Source: CAYPPG01 sp964412555
GTDB lineage: Bacteria; Hinthialibacterota; Hinthialibacteria; Hinthialibacterales; Hinthialibacteraceae
Direction of reading: 5' to 3'
Assembly: GCA_964412555.1 (NCBI GenBank)
Contig: CAYPPG010000004.1
Location: 62,001 to 126,000 of the forward strand
DNA length: 64,000 nt
The notes below the pieces were generated by a model, which did not search any database, had not been told where the DNA came from, and was given only the letters and a program-made list of their open reading frames with translations. How positions within the stretch are numbered: the first letter of the stretch is position 1; each line of letters opens with the position of its first letter. The position numbers and the translations under genes were made by a program. Positions 1 to 7,966 of the stretch are shown in pieces.

Positions 1-1163
1 AAATCTACTTTGATGTCAAAGATGCGGATTTGAAAAGACTCATCCAAATGGTCTATGATATCGGTTTGGAAAATAATTGTTTCTTTTGGTTTGGAAATCA
101 AAATCATGCATTGGAATTTAGACAGCTCGATAAAAAACTATCCTTAAAAATCAATGCACGAACGCCGGAAGACGTTCATATGGCAAAGAAAAAATTTGAT
201 GCGCAGATCATCGAAACCGGATTGGATAATGCCACTCCGGAAATGATCGAGGCCTGCCGGCAGCACGATATGAAACTCATGATCATCCATATGAAAAAAG
301 ATAAGGATGCGTTCCGTAAAATCATCGCACTGGGAACGGATATGGTCAATCTCGATCATGGGAATGTATTTCGACAGGTCGAGCGTGAAGTGGCCGAATC
401 TCAGCTCATCGATATCTACGATCCGGAATCATACAAACTGCGGAAACCGATTCTCATTCTCCATCGCGGTGGTGTCATCGCAGATGACGCGCCGGAATGT
501 TCCTTGCGGGCCATTGAATTGGCGGCGGAAGAAAAATACGAAATGGTGGAATTGGATATCCGTGAAAGTAAGGATCATGTTCCCATCCAATTTCATGACA
601 ACGATATGAAAAAAGCGTGTGGCATCGATAGCACGATCGAAGAACTGACCGTCGATGAGATCACAAAGATCAAATTTCTAGGCAGCGACCAATACATCTC
701 CACCCTCGCCGATGCTCTGGTGCTCTGCGAAAAACATAAATTAGGCGTGATGCTGGATATCAAGACCGATGGTACCGATCAATACTATCAAACAATGGCC
801 GATTTACTCAAAAAACACGGATTGGAAAAATCGACGGTTTCCATTTGCACCTATCCTTCCGCCATGCAACATCTGAAAGGTCTCGCCATGCCCTGCTTGA
901 CAAAAGAAGAAAAGCAAAAAATCGAAGCCGGCGAGTCACTCAACCTCACGGGCAAATTCTGGTTCGGCTGGCCGCGCGAGATCACAAACGAGCAGGTAAA
1001 AAAATACCAACAGGCGGGGGCGCTTGTGATTCCTTCGATCAATACATTTCATTATCCGGAAGGATGTCCGTATAGTGCGAAAAGCGATATTGAACGAATG
1101 AAAGAAGCGGGTGTGGATATGTATCAGATTGATTCGGTATATAAAAAGCACTTTTCAAAATAA
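1..1163 (+). CDS. Glycerophosphodiester phosphodiesterase-like protein, tandem domains, partial at 5' end
   Basis: The open frame enters from the left edge (first full codon at position 3), so the true start lies outside the window. The first ~130 codons look like the C-terminal half of one GDPD TIM barrel. A second GDPD domain follows from about nt 462, with the family landmarks HRGG, ELDIRES-KD and an HD pair (IQFHDND), and a conserved LDIK segment near nt 755. GDPD enzymes hydrolyse glycerophosphodiesters to glycerol 3-phosphate and an alcohol through a metal centre built from these His, Glu and Asp residues. The second domain has ECS where the family usually has ENT, which is a mild deviation. 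A TTG at 30 could be read as a start, but residues IYFDVKDAD before it continue the domain, so I treat the gene as truncated by the window. Confidence 0.8.
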   Translation, partial: IYFDVKDADLKRLIQMVYDIGLENNCFFWFGNQNHALEFRQLDKKLSLKINARTPEDVHMAKKKFDAQIIETGLDNATPEMIEACRQHDMKLMIIHMKKDKDAFRKIIALGTDMVNLDHGNVFRQVEREVAESQLIDIYDPESYKLRKPILILHRGGVIADDAPECSLRAIELAAEEKYEMVELDIRESKDHVPIQFHDNDMKKACGIDSTIEELTVDEITKIKFLGSDQYISTLADALVLCEKHKLGVMLDIKTDGTDQYYQTMADLLKKHGLEKSTVSICTYPSAMQHLKGLAMPCLTKEEKQKIEAGESLNLTGKFWFGWPREITNEQVKKYQQAGALVIPSINTFHYPEGCPYSAKSDIERMKEAGVDMYQIDSVYKKHFSK

Positions 1164-1431
1164 TAGATAACGACAGAGATCGAATTCCTTTACTCATCCC
1201 ACCCGGTTACCGGCACTCTGATTGTATTGATTCTTTGTCTTTATGGAATTGAAATGAGAGAGAAAGAGGGATGGAAAGCCCTTGAATCTATCTTCGCCGT
1301 GCGCAAGTATGGATATACTAGGTGCGTTGACCGCTGGCTTATTTTTTTCCCCATGTTGGGGTTGGATAGTGTAATTATCGTTCAATTCATAATATTGGAG
1401 TGCTATCTGTCATTCCTTCAGATGATATTCA

Positions 1432-3255
1432 ATGAATAACTCAATCCATTCTCAATCCCGCCCCCCCATTGTAGAAACTGGTGCCTTCCTTTCTCATCTC
1501 TTCCGGATGGGAAACGAGCATCTTCAATCGCTAAATCGCCGTTATTTGCAAGAGGTCACAACACGAAATCGGTTGCTTTATGTTTTATCATGGTTGTCAT
1601 TCCTCGCTTTGCTCATCGCGATGACAGTTTCCGATGACAGTTATCACCGTTTCAGCCTGATCTCATTTCAATGTCTGATCGAGTTCCTTCATTCAACAAG
1701 CGGCGCGATTGTTTTGATTCTTGTTCTGTTGATCTCTAGGCGAATGACATTTTTAGTGGTTCTACTGTTGTTGTATCGCTTTTATTTTCTCAATGTGATC
1801 CCGCACGATTTCGATGGCGAAATGGCCGGTTCCATGGCAGTCAGCACAGATCTGTGGAGCGCCGTTCAGGTCAATTCCAGACAGTCGGGAGTATGGTGGA
1901 ATCCACTCGGATTTTTTTATTATTTGTTTTGTTGGTTGTCGATTCAATGTTTCGGAACGACTCTTGTGGCCATCCGGCTCGTCTCCGCGATCACAAGTTT
2001 GATCTCGGCCGGCCTGCTCTTTCTATTATTGAGAAAGATGTTCAATAAAGATGTCGCCTTCGTAGGAGCGTTACTTTATGCATTTAGTCCGATTGAAATG
2101 GGGTGGGGACGGACGGATTATTTTGCGTTTCCCTATACAACCCTGATTCCTCTATGCCTCTTGATCGCCACTTATTGGGCAATCCGTACAAATAAGCACA
2201 TTTACTATGCTTTCACCATGCTGTTAATGGGATTGTCCTATCATAATTATCCTTCCGCCCAGGTCGTGTTTATCATCCCGGTTTTCGTATCGTTATTCTA
2301 TATCAAAGAAGTGCGCTGGAAGATGCTGTGGTGGCTTCCGGGCATTTTGTTGTGGCTCTTTGGCCTGACCTTTTGTGAGATCGCCGCCGGCCATGAATGG
2401 CGCTGGCACAATCCGTTTACCATTCATGGAATCAAGACGGTGTGGGGATCGGATATGAACCTGGTTACGGGTATCGCCCATAATACCTGGGAATTATTCA
2501 AACATACCTTTATCGGATATAAAAGTGTCACGCATATTACCCCGATTGCGATCCATCCGCCGGTTTACATTCCTCATGCCGTGAGTCTCGCGTTTTTGGC
2601 CGGTTTGGTGTGCATGATTCGAAAACCGTTGAAGAAAGAATATGTGTTGTTGTGGGCGTGGCTTTTGGTGAGTGTTTTGCCCGGTATTCTTTCCAACCAG
2701 CCGGAGGCGCGGCGGGTAACCACAATGTTTCCGGCGATCTATGCAATCGCGTCCGTTCCTTTCTTTCGGATTCCATTTGTCCAATGGAAACCGATTGTTC
2801 TTTCAATTCTGATTCCGCTGTTCGCTGTGTGGCAGGGATCGGCGTATTTCAAGCAAACGCCGTTTTTTCCACCGTCCGTCGACATGGCGCAAGCCATCCA
2901 AGCACGCTTGGAACCGGATACGCTTATCATTACCGACATTTCGCCACACTACGGTACACGGGGGGAAGTGATTTATCTTTTGATCGATGACTGTATGAAG
3001 AAACATTGCATTTTGTATCTCGTTGATGAATGGAATGAAGATCTACCAAATGTGACAACGGAAGAGGTACGGAATCAATGGTTTTATCAATTCACTCGGT
3101 TTCGTAATCAACAGGTCGAACCGATCCCCAGACGAACATTGGTCGTCTTGATGAATCCGCCACCCGCGCAATCGCAGTTGATAAAGACCGGCGAATTTCA
3201 AAATCCGAATCCGTATTTCCCGTGGTATTCGGTTTCGTTTTATGAGGTACGGTAA
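1432..3255 (+). CDS. GT-C fold membrane glycosyltransferase (PMT/ArnT-like)
   Basis: A 607-residue polytopic membrane protein with roughly ten or more hydrophobic segments, from about residue 50 to residue 480. The first large loop has the acidic DFDGE motif near residue 124, in the place where GT-C/GT39-type enzymes carry the catalytic Asp/Glu that uses a polyprenyl-phosphate sugar donor. It is followed by the family-like LVAIRLVSA and GALLYAFSP stretches. The C-terminal ~130 residues are soluble and probably periplasmic. The likely role is sugar transfer to lipid or protein on the outer face of the inner membrane; the acceptor is unknown. The ATG at 1432 has only a weak ribosome site. The 268 bp upstream hold nothing I recognise. 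Same broad class as the protein at 21174-23045, with little visible similarity to it. Confidence 0.7.
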   Translation: MNNSIHSQSRPPIVETGAFLSHLFRMGNEHLQSLNRRYLQEVTTRNRLLYVLSWLSFLALLIAMTVSDDSYHRFSLISFQCLIEFLHSTSGAIVLILVLLISRRMTFLVVLLLLYRFYFLNVIPHDFDGEMAGSMAVSTDLWSAVQVNSRQSGVWWNPLGFFYYLFCWLSIQCFGTTLVAIRLVSAITSLISAGLLFLLLRKMFNKDVAFVGALLYAFSPIEMGWGRTDYFAFPYTTLIPLCLLIATYWAIRTNKHIYYAFTMLLMGLSYHNYPSAQVVFIIPVFVSLFYIKEVRWKMLWWLPGILLWLFGLTFCEIAAGHEWRWHNPFTIHGIKTVWGSDMNLVTGIAHNTWELFKHTFIGYKSVTHITPIAIHPPVYIPHAVSLAFLAGLVCMIRKPLKKEYVLLWAWLLVSVLPGILSNQPEARRVTTMFPAIYAIASVPFFRIPFVQWKPIVLSILIPLFAVWQGSAYFKQTPFFPPSVDMAQAIQARLEPDTLIITDISPHYGTRGEVIYLLIDDCMKKHCILYLVDEWNEDLPNVTTEEVRNQWFYQFTRFRNQQVEPIPRRTLVVLMNPPPAQSQLIKTGEFQNPNPYFPWYSVSFYEVR

Positions 3256-3342
3256 AAGCACAGCGGTATAAATGTGCAGACAGGATGTCCGCACCACAAA
3301 AGTCAAAGGCAGACTTCGTCTTGCCTTTGACACCTGGCCGGC

Positions 3343-3415
3343 GGCGGTGTTGGAAATGCGGGCAGGGATGCCCGCGCTCCCAGTGACGCTCCCAGTGACG
3401 CTCCCCTACTAGTAG
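3343..3415. repeat. Family A palindromic repeat, intergenic copy
   Basis: The 308-bp gap between the GT-C gene and the next gene contains the perfect hairpin GCGGGCA-GGGA-TGCCCGC followed by GCTCCCAGTGAC and a second GCTCCCAGTGAC. The same core plus GCTCCCAGT tail occurs inside umuC (6922-7045), and in inverse orientation near 61311. Just before it, near 3305-3330, a CAAAGGCAGACTTCGTCTTGCCTTTG hairpin (arms CAAAGGCA/TGCCTTTG) belongs to the second repeat type (family B). No poly-T follows, so it does not look like a standard terminator. Confidence 0.75.
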
Positions 3416-3563
3416 TCCGGTAAACAGTACACGATGCATGCCTTAGCATTCTCTTACCATCGATCCGTAATTGTGGTAAGTTATCGTTTATCAATGACAA
3501 TCAAAAACGGAACTCGAATTTGACGAGGTATGTCAAGTTGTTCCAGGAAATAGGTGAACGATC

Positions 3564-4538
3564 ATGCAAATTGAATCTTTGTGCAAAGACACTTCTTCTT
3601 TGAATCGCCGGAATATGTTGGCAATCAGTGCAACCTCGGTGGCAGCGACGATGAGCGGTATAAGCACAGCTCATGGAGCGGAGACAGCGAATTCGGATAT
3701 CGTGCTCCCCCCGCTCGATAAGCAAATCTTATTATCATGCAAACTGGGGATGATTACCAAAGAACGAAACGGGAAAAAACTGTCGATATCGGAACGGCTC
3801 CGGTTGGCGAGTGAAGCAGGCTTCGACGGCGTCGATTTTGACGAAGCCGGGAATTTCACCCCGGAACAGGCGCGCGAGGCGGTACAAGAATCCGGCGTCT
3901 TCGTACACAACGCGATCAACCACGCGCACTGGTCCAAGCGGCTCACAAGCCCCAAGGAAGAGGAACGCAACCAGGGCAGAGCGAATATCGAGCACTGCAT
4001 CCGCGTCTCCCACGCAGCCGGCGGCAGTGCAGTACTGATCGTCGTCGGACGTGGCAAAGACGGCCCCACGGACGTGATCGAACAGAGGGCCAGGGAGGAA
4101 ATCAAAAAACTCCTCCCCATATCCGCAGCGCTGGGGCAGATGATCCTAATCGAAAATGTCTGGAATCAAATGATGTATGACCACGACGCCCCACCGGATC
4201 AAGGCGCTGAACGCTTTGTCGAGTTCATAGACAGTTTCGACAGCCCGTGGGTGGGAATGTATTACGACATCGGGAACCACTGGAAATACGGCCGGCCCGG
4301 CGAATGGATTCGCACATTCGGCCACCGTTGTGTCAAACTAGATGTAAAAGGTTTCAGCCGCGCCCAGAACAAGTTCGTGGATATTACAAGTCCCGATGAC
4401 GACCTCCCCTGGGATCAGGTCCGCAAAGCCCTTGACGATATCGGCTTCGCCGGTTGGGCGACGGCTGAAGTTGGGGGTGGTGATTTGGAGCGTTTGACGG
4501 TGGTTCGTGAGCAGATGGAGAAGGCTTTTGGGTTGTAG
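3564..4538 (+). CDS. Tat-exported sugar phosphate isomerase/epimerase-like TIM barrel protein
   Basis: 324 residues. The N-terminus carries a twin-arginine signal (LNRRNML followed by a small-residue hydrophobic stretch ending in AHGAE), predicting folded export to the periplasm. The mature part has the AP-endonuclease-2/xylose-isomerase-like barrel: GFDGVDFDEAG (strand 2), VHNAINHAHW, AVLIVVGRG, LIENVWNQM with the metal-ligand Glu, WVGMYYDIGNHW with the Asp/His pair, VKLDVKGF, and a final GWATAEVGGG. Such periplasmic isomerase/epimerase relatives are abundant in sulfatase-rich bacteria and act on sugars released outside the cytoplasm; the substrate here cannot be read from sequence. The coding GC looks visibly higher than in its neighbours. 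Start chosen at the ATG that gives a complete Tat leader. Confidence 0.8.
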   Translation: MQIESLCKDTSSLNRRNMLAISATSVAATMSGISTAHGAETANSDIVLPPLDKQILLSCKLGMITKERNGKKLSISERLRLASEAGFDGVDFDEAGNFTPEQAREAVQESGVFVHNAINHAHWSKRLTSPKEEERNQGRANIEHCIRVSHAAGGSAVLIVVGRGKDGPTDVIEQRAREEIKKLLPISAALGQMILIENVWNQMMYDHDAPPDQGAERFVEFIDSFDSPWVGMYYDIGNHWKYGRPGEWIRTFGHRCVKLDVKGFSRAQNKFVDITSPDDDLPWDQVRKALDDIGFAGWATAEVGGGDLERLTVVREQMEKAFGL

Positions 4539-4603
4539 AAAGCAAGACCATCTCCCCCCCAATATTTCTCCCATCCTTTGGAGAACTAAGGGAGGCAAGT
4601 CCG

Positions 4604-4635
4604 GTAGGGTGGGTTAAGTGACAACGAAACCCACC
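4604..4635. repeat. Family D repeat, half copy
   Basis: GTAGGGTGGGTTAAGTGACA followed by ACGAAACCCACC. The same sequence with a few changes forms the left half of the hairpin element at 5982-6084. Here it stands alone between the isomerase-like gene and the broken pentapeptide-TIR gene. Confidence 0.6.
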
Positions 4636-4641
4636 ATCTCA

Positions 4642-5136
4642 CTATTCCGGTTTCTTCTCAATCTTCAGATTCCACACAAGCCGTTCGAAAGCTTTTTTGT
4701 AGGAATCGAGATTTTTCCAGTCTGAGAAATCCCCGATATGCCGCGTTCGTTTGATCTTCGCCGCCCATGCCACGTCTGTTTTCATGATGGAATTGTCCAG
4801 CTGAACGGGAAATAACACGATCTTCTTCGGTGGATTCTCTTTCTCCATCGCCGCTTCCGCTTCGTCTTGAACCCATTTGCTGTTGATTGAATTCTTGGAA
4901 AGAACGATGAGCAGTTTTTCGTGAACACGGATACTTTCATCAATCCGCTGCCGGATTTCATCCCCGATTTTCATATGTTCGGAGGCATACCAGCAACGAA
5001 TGTTATGATTTTGGAGGTCGGAAAATAGTCTATCGGCGAATTCTTCATCTTTGGATGAATAACTGATGAAACAGGAATAGAATTGGATTGGTTCGTTGAG
5101 GAGTGAGGGAAGGTAATCGATAAAGCTGTTGTCGAG
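4642..5136 (-). pseudogene. TIR domain, 3' part of a pentapeptide-TIR gene cut by an in-frame TGA
   Basis: Directly after the TGA that ends the pentapeptide protein, the same reading frame runs open to 4642 and encodes a complete TIR domain: FYSCFISYSSKDEEFADRL (box 1), RCWYASEHMKIGDEIRQRI, LLIVLSKNS, SKWVQDEAE with the Glu expected in TIR NADases, KIVLFPVQLD, RHIGDFSDW, and a final ERLVWNLK. The first ATG in this part (4974) lies inside the domain, after box 1, so separate translation would give a truncated TIR. Pentapeptide-TIR fusions of this order are a common bacterial architecture, and the linker (GPS..IGTL, FLQGC-stop-LDNSFIDYLPSLL) matches the usual one with TGA replacing what is normally a sense codon. 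TIR domains in bacteria often cleave NAD+ in immunity. Unless the stop is suppressed or is a sequencing error, the effector half is lost. Confidence 0.7.
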
Positions 5137-5610
5137 TCAGCAGCCTTGGAGGAATTTGCGGGGGAGTGGCCAGGAAAATTTAAGAGTTCCAATGTCAAGG
5201 CATGAGGGTCCATGGTGGAAACAACTTTCTAAACCTTTTGTAAATGATAAATCAACAGTTCCGAACACTGTTCCAAGCAAATGTGCAAAAGATAAGTCTA
5301 CGGAAGCGAGAATTGACCACGATATATTCGTCGCGATAAGTTGAGTTTTACATAGATTCGCCTTCATAAGGTCTGTTCCTATGAGACTAGCCTTGTTAAG
5401 GTTTGCTTTACAAAGATTCGCTTCTTTGAGAATAGCATTAAAAAAATCTCCTTCAATCATAATTGTCCTACTAAAATCTGCCCCGCTTAGGTTAACCTTC
5501 CTAAGATTTACCCCACTCAAATCTGGCCAAATTTCCGGATGCTTTCTTCTCCATTTATTCCAAACCACAACGCCATGTTCAAGTATTGCAAGATGTTCGG
5601 GATTCGCCAT
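5137..5610 (-). CDS. Pentapeptide repeat protein (5' part of a disrupted pentapeptide-TIR gene)
   Basis: The start is set at the ATG giving MANPEHLAILEHG, with GGAG nine bases upstream; this opening is characteristic of pentapeptide-repeat proteins of this type. Residues ~30-115 form A(N/D)LxxA-type pentapeptide repeats (LSGVNLRKVNLSGADF, LKEANLCKANLNKASL, MKANLCKTQL), predicting a right-handed quadrilateral beta helix. The tail (HHGPSCLDIGTL...FLQGC) is the linker that normally leads into a TIR domain, but a TGA at 5137-5139 ends the frame there. TGA serves as an ordinary stop in other genes here, for example the tubulin-like gene ending at 33871, so a variant genetic code does not explain it. 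What remains is a 157-residue putative sensor/scaffold half without its effector. Confidence 0.75.
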   Translation of the reverse strand: MANPEHLAILEHGVVVWNKWRRKHPEIWPDLSGVNLRKVNLSGADFSRTIMIEGDFFNAILKEANLCKANLNKASLIGTDLMKANLCKTQLIATNISWSILASVDLSFAHLLGTVFGTVDLSFTKGLESCFHHGPSCLDIGTLKFSWPLPRKFLQGC

Positions 5611-5740
5611 GATGGAAATCTCCATTTCCTGGGATTGAAAAAGAGATAGACTCCTTTCAAAACTTCCTGCATGAATTTTATAATATCTATGTGTGGGTGC
5701 TAGATCACTGAAAAAGATAGTATACTAATAGTTAACAGCT

Positions 5741-5759
5741 CCAGGGATAGCATCCCTGG
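5741..5759. repeat. Perfect 8-bp-arm hairpin
   Basis: CCAGGGATAGCATCCCTGG, a perfect inverted repeat with a 3-base loop, followed by CCCGACGCTCCC, which resembles the tail of the family A repeats. It lies in the 532-bp region between the pentapeptide gene and umuD. The rest of that region holds the LexA-type box and the family D hairpin element. Confidence 0.6.
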
Positions 5760-5967
5760 CCCGACGCTCCCTTCCCGGAAGCGTTTCTTATTTATATCCT
5801 ATTTTTTTTCAAAGAGAAATCTCCCCTGATTTAATTCTACAAAAAAATCCGTAGCCAAGTAGCTGTAATGAAATGCTCCTTTTTTTCGATGTCTTCCGGC
5901 GTTACATTCATCCCCCCTGCCCCCTTCCCTCAAAAACCTTGCCCCCATCCCCAATCCATTATATACT

Positions 5968-5979
5968 GAACATATGTTC
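5968..5979. promoter_or_regulatory. LexA-type SOS box (GAAC-N4-GTTC) upstream of umuDC
   Basis: The perfect palindrome GAACATATGTTC matches the core of the LexA operator known from Gram-positive and several other phyla (CGAAC-N4-GTTCG), with T and A as outer bases. It is the only obvious operator upstream of umuD, 163 bp before the start codon, with the hairpin element 5982-6084 in between. Its place ahead of the only SOS mutagenesis genes in the window supports a regulatory role. Confidence 0.65.
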
Positions 5980-5981
5980 AT

Positions 5982-6084
5982 GTAGGGTGAGTTGAGTGAT
6001 AACGAAACCCACCACCGTTTCCCATGGTTCACCATCCCGTTTGCGGCGGGTGACGGTGGGATTCGTGGCCTCATCCCACCCTAC
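5982..6084. repeat. Family D hairpin element with terminal inverted repeats
   Basis: About 100 bp bounded by imperfect inverted repeats: left GTAGGGTGAGTTGAGTGATA, right end reading inward GTAGGGTGGGATGAGGCCAC. The flanks extend the perfect part to ATGTAGGGTG. Internal ACGAAACCCACC and GGTGGGATTCGT segments also pair. The left half recurs at 4604-4635. It has no coding capacity and sits between the LexA-type box and umuD, so it looks like a miniature mobile element inserted into the promoter-leader region. Confidence 0.6.
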
Positions 6085-6142
6085 ATATGTATTATTGCGT
6101 TGAGGTCTATTCTGGATATGCACACAAAGGTGGATACGAATC

Positions 6143-6568
6143 ATGCAGGTCAAAGAAATCTATACCTCCGAGCAGGTTTCCCGCCGCCTGCTGCCTTTGG
6201 CGGGGTCGACAATTGCGGCCGGGTTTCCTTCGCCGGCGGATGATTATATCGAAAAAAGCCTCGATCTGAATGAATACCTCATTGCCAATTCCGCCGCGAC
6301 TTTTTTTGTCCGGGTGTCCGGCGACTCGATGATCAATGCAGGGATTCATGACCAGGATATTCTCATCGTGGACCGGTCTCTCACGGCGGAATCCGGGGAT
6401 GTGGTGATCGCCGTCGTCGACGGCGAATTGATGGTCAAGCGGCTGCGGCAGAAAGGGTGTACCTGGGTGCTCGTGCCGGAAAACGACGCGTTTCCGGCGA
6501 TTAAGATCGACACGGAAATCGAACTGATCATTTGGGGGGTTGTCACCTATGTCATCCATCCACTATAA
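6143..6568 (+). CDS. umuD: UmuD-like S24 peptidase, SOS mutagenesis subunit
   Basis: 141 residues, the normal UmuD size. The self-cleavage site is A26-G27 in the context IAAGFPSPADDY, equivalent to the Cys-Gly site of E. coli UmuD. The serine-lysine dyad is S62 (SGDSM) and K99 (GELMVKRL). RecA-stimulated self-cleavage gives UmuD', which associates with UmuC to form the translesion polymerase. The gene overlaps umuC by 20 bp, implying translational coupling, and a LexA-type box lies upstream. I chose the ATG at 6143, which gives the full N-terminal arm. Confidence 0.92.
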   Translation: MQVKEIYTSEQVSRRLLPLAGSTIAAGFPSPADDYIEKSLDLNEYLIANSAATFFVRVSGDSMINAGIHDQDILIVDRSLTAESGDVVIAVVDGELMVKRLRQKGCTWVLVPENDAFPAIKIDTEIELIIWGVVTYVIHPL

Positions 6569-7964
6569 CCCGACTCCGGCGATCGCGCTGGTGGACTGCA
6601 ACAATTTTTATGTGTCCTGCGAGCGCGTCTTCAACCCGAAGTTGGAAAACAAACCGGTGGTGGTGCTCTCCAACAACGACGGCTGTTTGGTGGCCCGCTC
6701 CAATGAAGCCAAAGCGCTCGGCCTCAAGATGGGAGAACCGTTCTTCAAAGTGCGCCGATTTATCGAGCGGGCGGGGGTGAGGTATTATTCGTCCAATTAC
6801 ACGCTGTATGCGGATATGTCCAACCGGGTGATGTCCACTCTGGCGCGGTTCACGCCTTCGCTCGAGGTCTATTCCATCGATGAGGCGTTTCTCGATTTGT
6901 CGGGGCTGGCGAAAGAGGAACGGAGCGCGGGCATCCTTGCCCGCATGGTGGACGGGAGCGGCTACGATCCAACTAGGGCAGCCCGCATTGCGGACAGGGA
7001 TGTCCGCGCTCCCAGTAGGGATGTCCGCGCTCCCGGGACGCTTACCGATTATGGGCGGCTGATCCGGGCGACGGTCAAGCAATGGACCGGCATTCCGGTT
7101 TCTATCGGTATTGCGGAGACCAAGACGCTGGCGAAAATCGCCAATCGGATTGCCAAAAAATCGAAGAAACTAGACGGGGTGCTCGACTTGCGCAACATGG
7201 CCGATCCGGAGCGTATCCTCTCGAGAATCGACGTGGAAGACATCTGGGGGATCGGTCACCGGTATACGCTGCGGCTGAAAATGAAGGGAATCAACAACGC
7301 CTGGCAGTTGCGCAACGCCGACGACCGCTGGGTTCAGAAGGAACTAGGCGGGGTGGTGGGGTTGCGGCTAATCAACGAGCTGCGCGGCATTCCCTGCCAT
7401 CCGCTCGAATTTACCCCGCCCCGCAAAAAGGAAATCGCGTCCTCCCGCTCGTTCGGGGCGCCGGTCGAATCGGTCACCGATCTCAAGCAGGCAATGGCGT
7501 CTTTTGTGACGCGGGCGGCGGAAAAGTTGCGGAAGCAGCGCTCGTTGGTTCGCCTCATGACGGTCTATCTGATGACGAATCCGTTCAAAACCGAACCGCA
7601 GTATTACAACGCGTTCCCCATCCGCCTGCCGGTACCGACAGCCGATACGGCGGAACTGATCGGTTACGCCGTGCGGGGAGTCGAAGCGATCTTCCGGCCC
7701 GGCTTTCGTTACAAAAAAGCAGGGGTGGTGTTTTCCGAATTCACGAGTGATGCCGTCATCCAGAGCAACTTTTTCGACGAGCGGGACCGGTCGCGGGCAC
7801 TACGATTGATGCGCACGCTGGACCGCATCAACACCCGTATGGGTCCCGGCACGCTGCGATTCGCCGCCGTCGGGACGGAACAACGCTGGCAGATGCGGCG
7901 GCAATACTGCTCGCCCGATTATACCACTCGCTGGGATCAGTTGGTTCGTGTTCGCGCCGGGTAA
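6549..7964 (+). CDS. umuC: UmuC, Y-family translesion DNA polymerase V catalytic subunit
   Basis: The ATG at 6549 is preceded by GGGGGG ten bases upstream and lies inside the end of umuD. Catalytic acidic residues are D16 (ALVDCNNFYVSCERVF) and D111-E112 (YSIDEAFLDLSG). The helix-hairpin-helix region (IWGIGHRYTLRLKMKG) and the little-finger domain (from about residue 290) are present, as is a UmuC-type C-terminal domain. Between SIDEAFLDLSG and YGRLIRATVKQWTGIPVSIG, where UmuC proteins normally have a short connection, there are about 40 extra residues (~121-163). They are encoded by palindromic repeat DNA also found in intergenic regions. The palm and finger motifs on both sides are intact and the frame is kept, so activity is possible. 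umuD and umuC look richer in GC than neighbouring genes. Confidence 0.92.
   Translation: MSSIHYNPTPAIALVDCNNFYVSCERVFNPKLENKPVVVLSNNDGCLVARSNEAKALGLKMGEPFFKVRRFIERAGVRYYSSNYTLYADMSNRVMSTLARFTPSLEVYSIDEAFLDLSGLAKEERSAGILARMVDGSGYDPTRAARIADRDVRAPSRDVRAPGTLTDYGRLIRATVKQWTGIPVSIGIAETKTLAKIANRIAKKSKKLDGVLDLRNMADPERILSRIDVEDIWGIGHRYTLRLKMKGINNAWQLRNADDRWVQKELGGVVGLRLINELRGIPCHPLEFTPPRKKEIASSRSFGAPVESVTDLKQAMASFVTRAAEKLRKQRSLVRLMTVYLMTNPFKTEPQYYNAFPIRLPVPTADTAELIGYAVRGVEAIFRPGFRYKKAGVVFSEFTSDAVIQSNFFDERDRSRALRLMRTLDRINTRMGPGTLRFAAVGTEQRWQMRRQYCSPDYTTRWDQLVRVRAG
6922..7045. repeat. Family A palindromic repeats inserted in frame within umuC
   Basis: Contains GCGGGCA-TCCT-TGCCCGC (arms of 7), then GCGGACA-GGGA-TGTCCGC followed by GCTCCCAGT, then another GGGATGTCCGCGCTCCC. 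The intergenic copy at 3343-3415 carries the same GCGG(G/A)CAGGGATG(C/T)CCGCGCTCCCAG pattern, and the copy near 61311 carries it inverted. The encoded peptide (RSAGILARMV..., RIADRDVRAPSRDVRAPG) has no counterpart in the UmuC family as I know it. Confidence 0.75.
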
Positions 7965-7966
7965 AA

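Noticed and set aside
4642..5610. TGA read as an amino acid (variant genetic code)
   Set aside because: TGA is the normal stop of several intact genes, for example the tubulin-like gene overlapping its neighbour at 33868-33871 and yefM.
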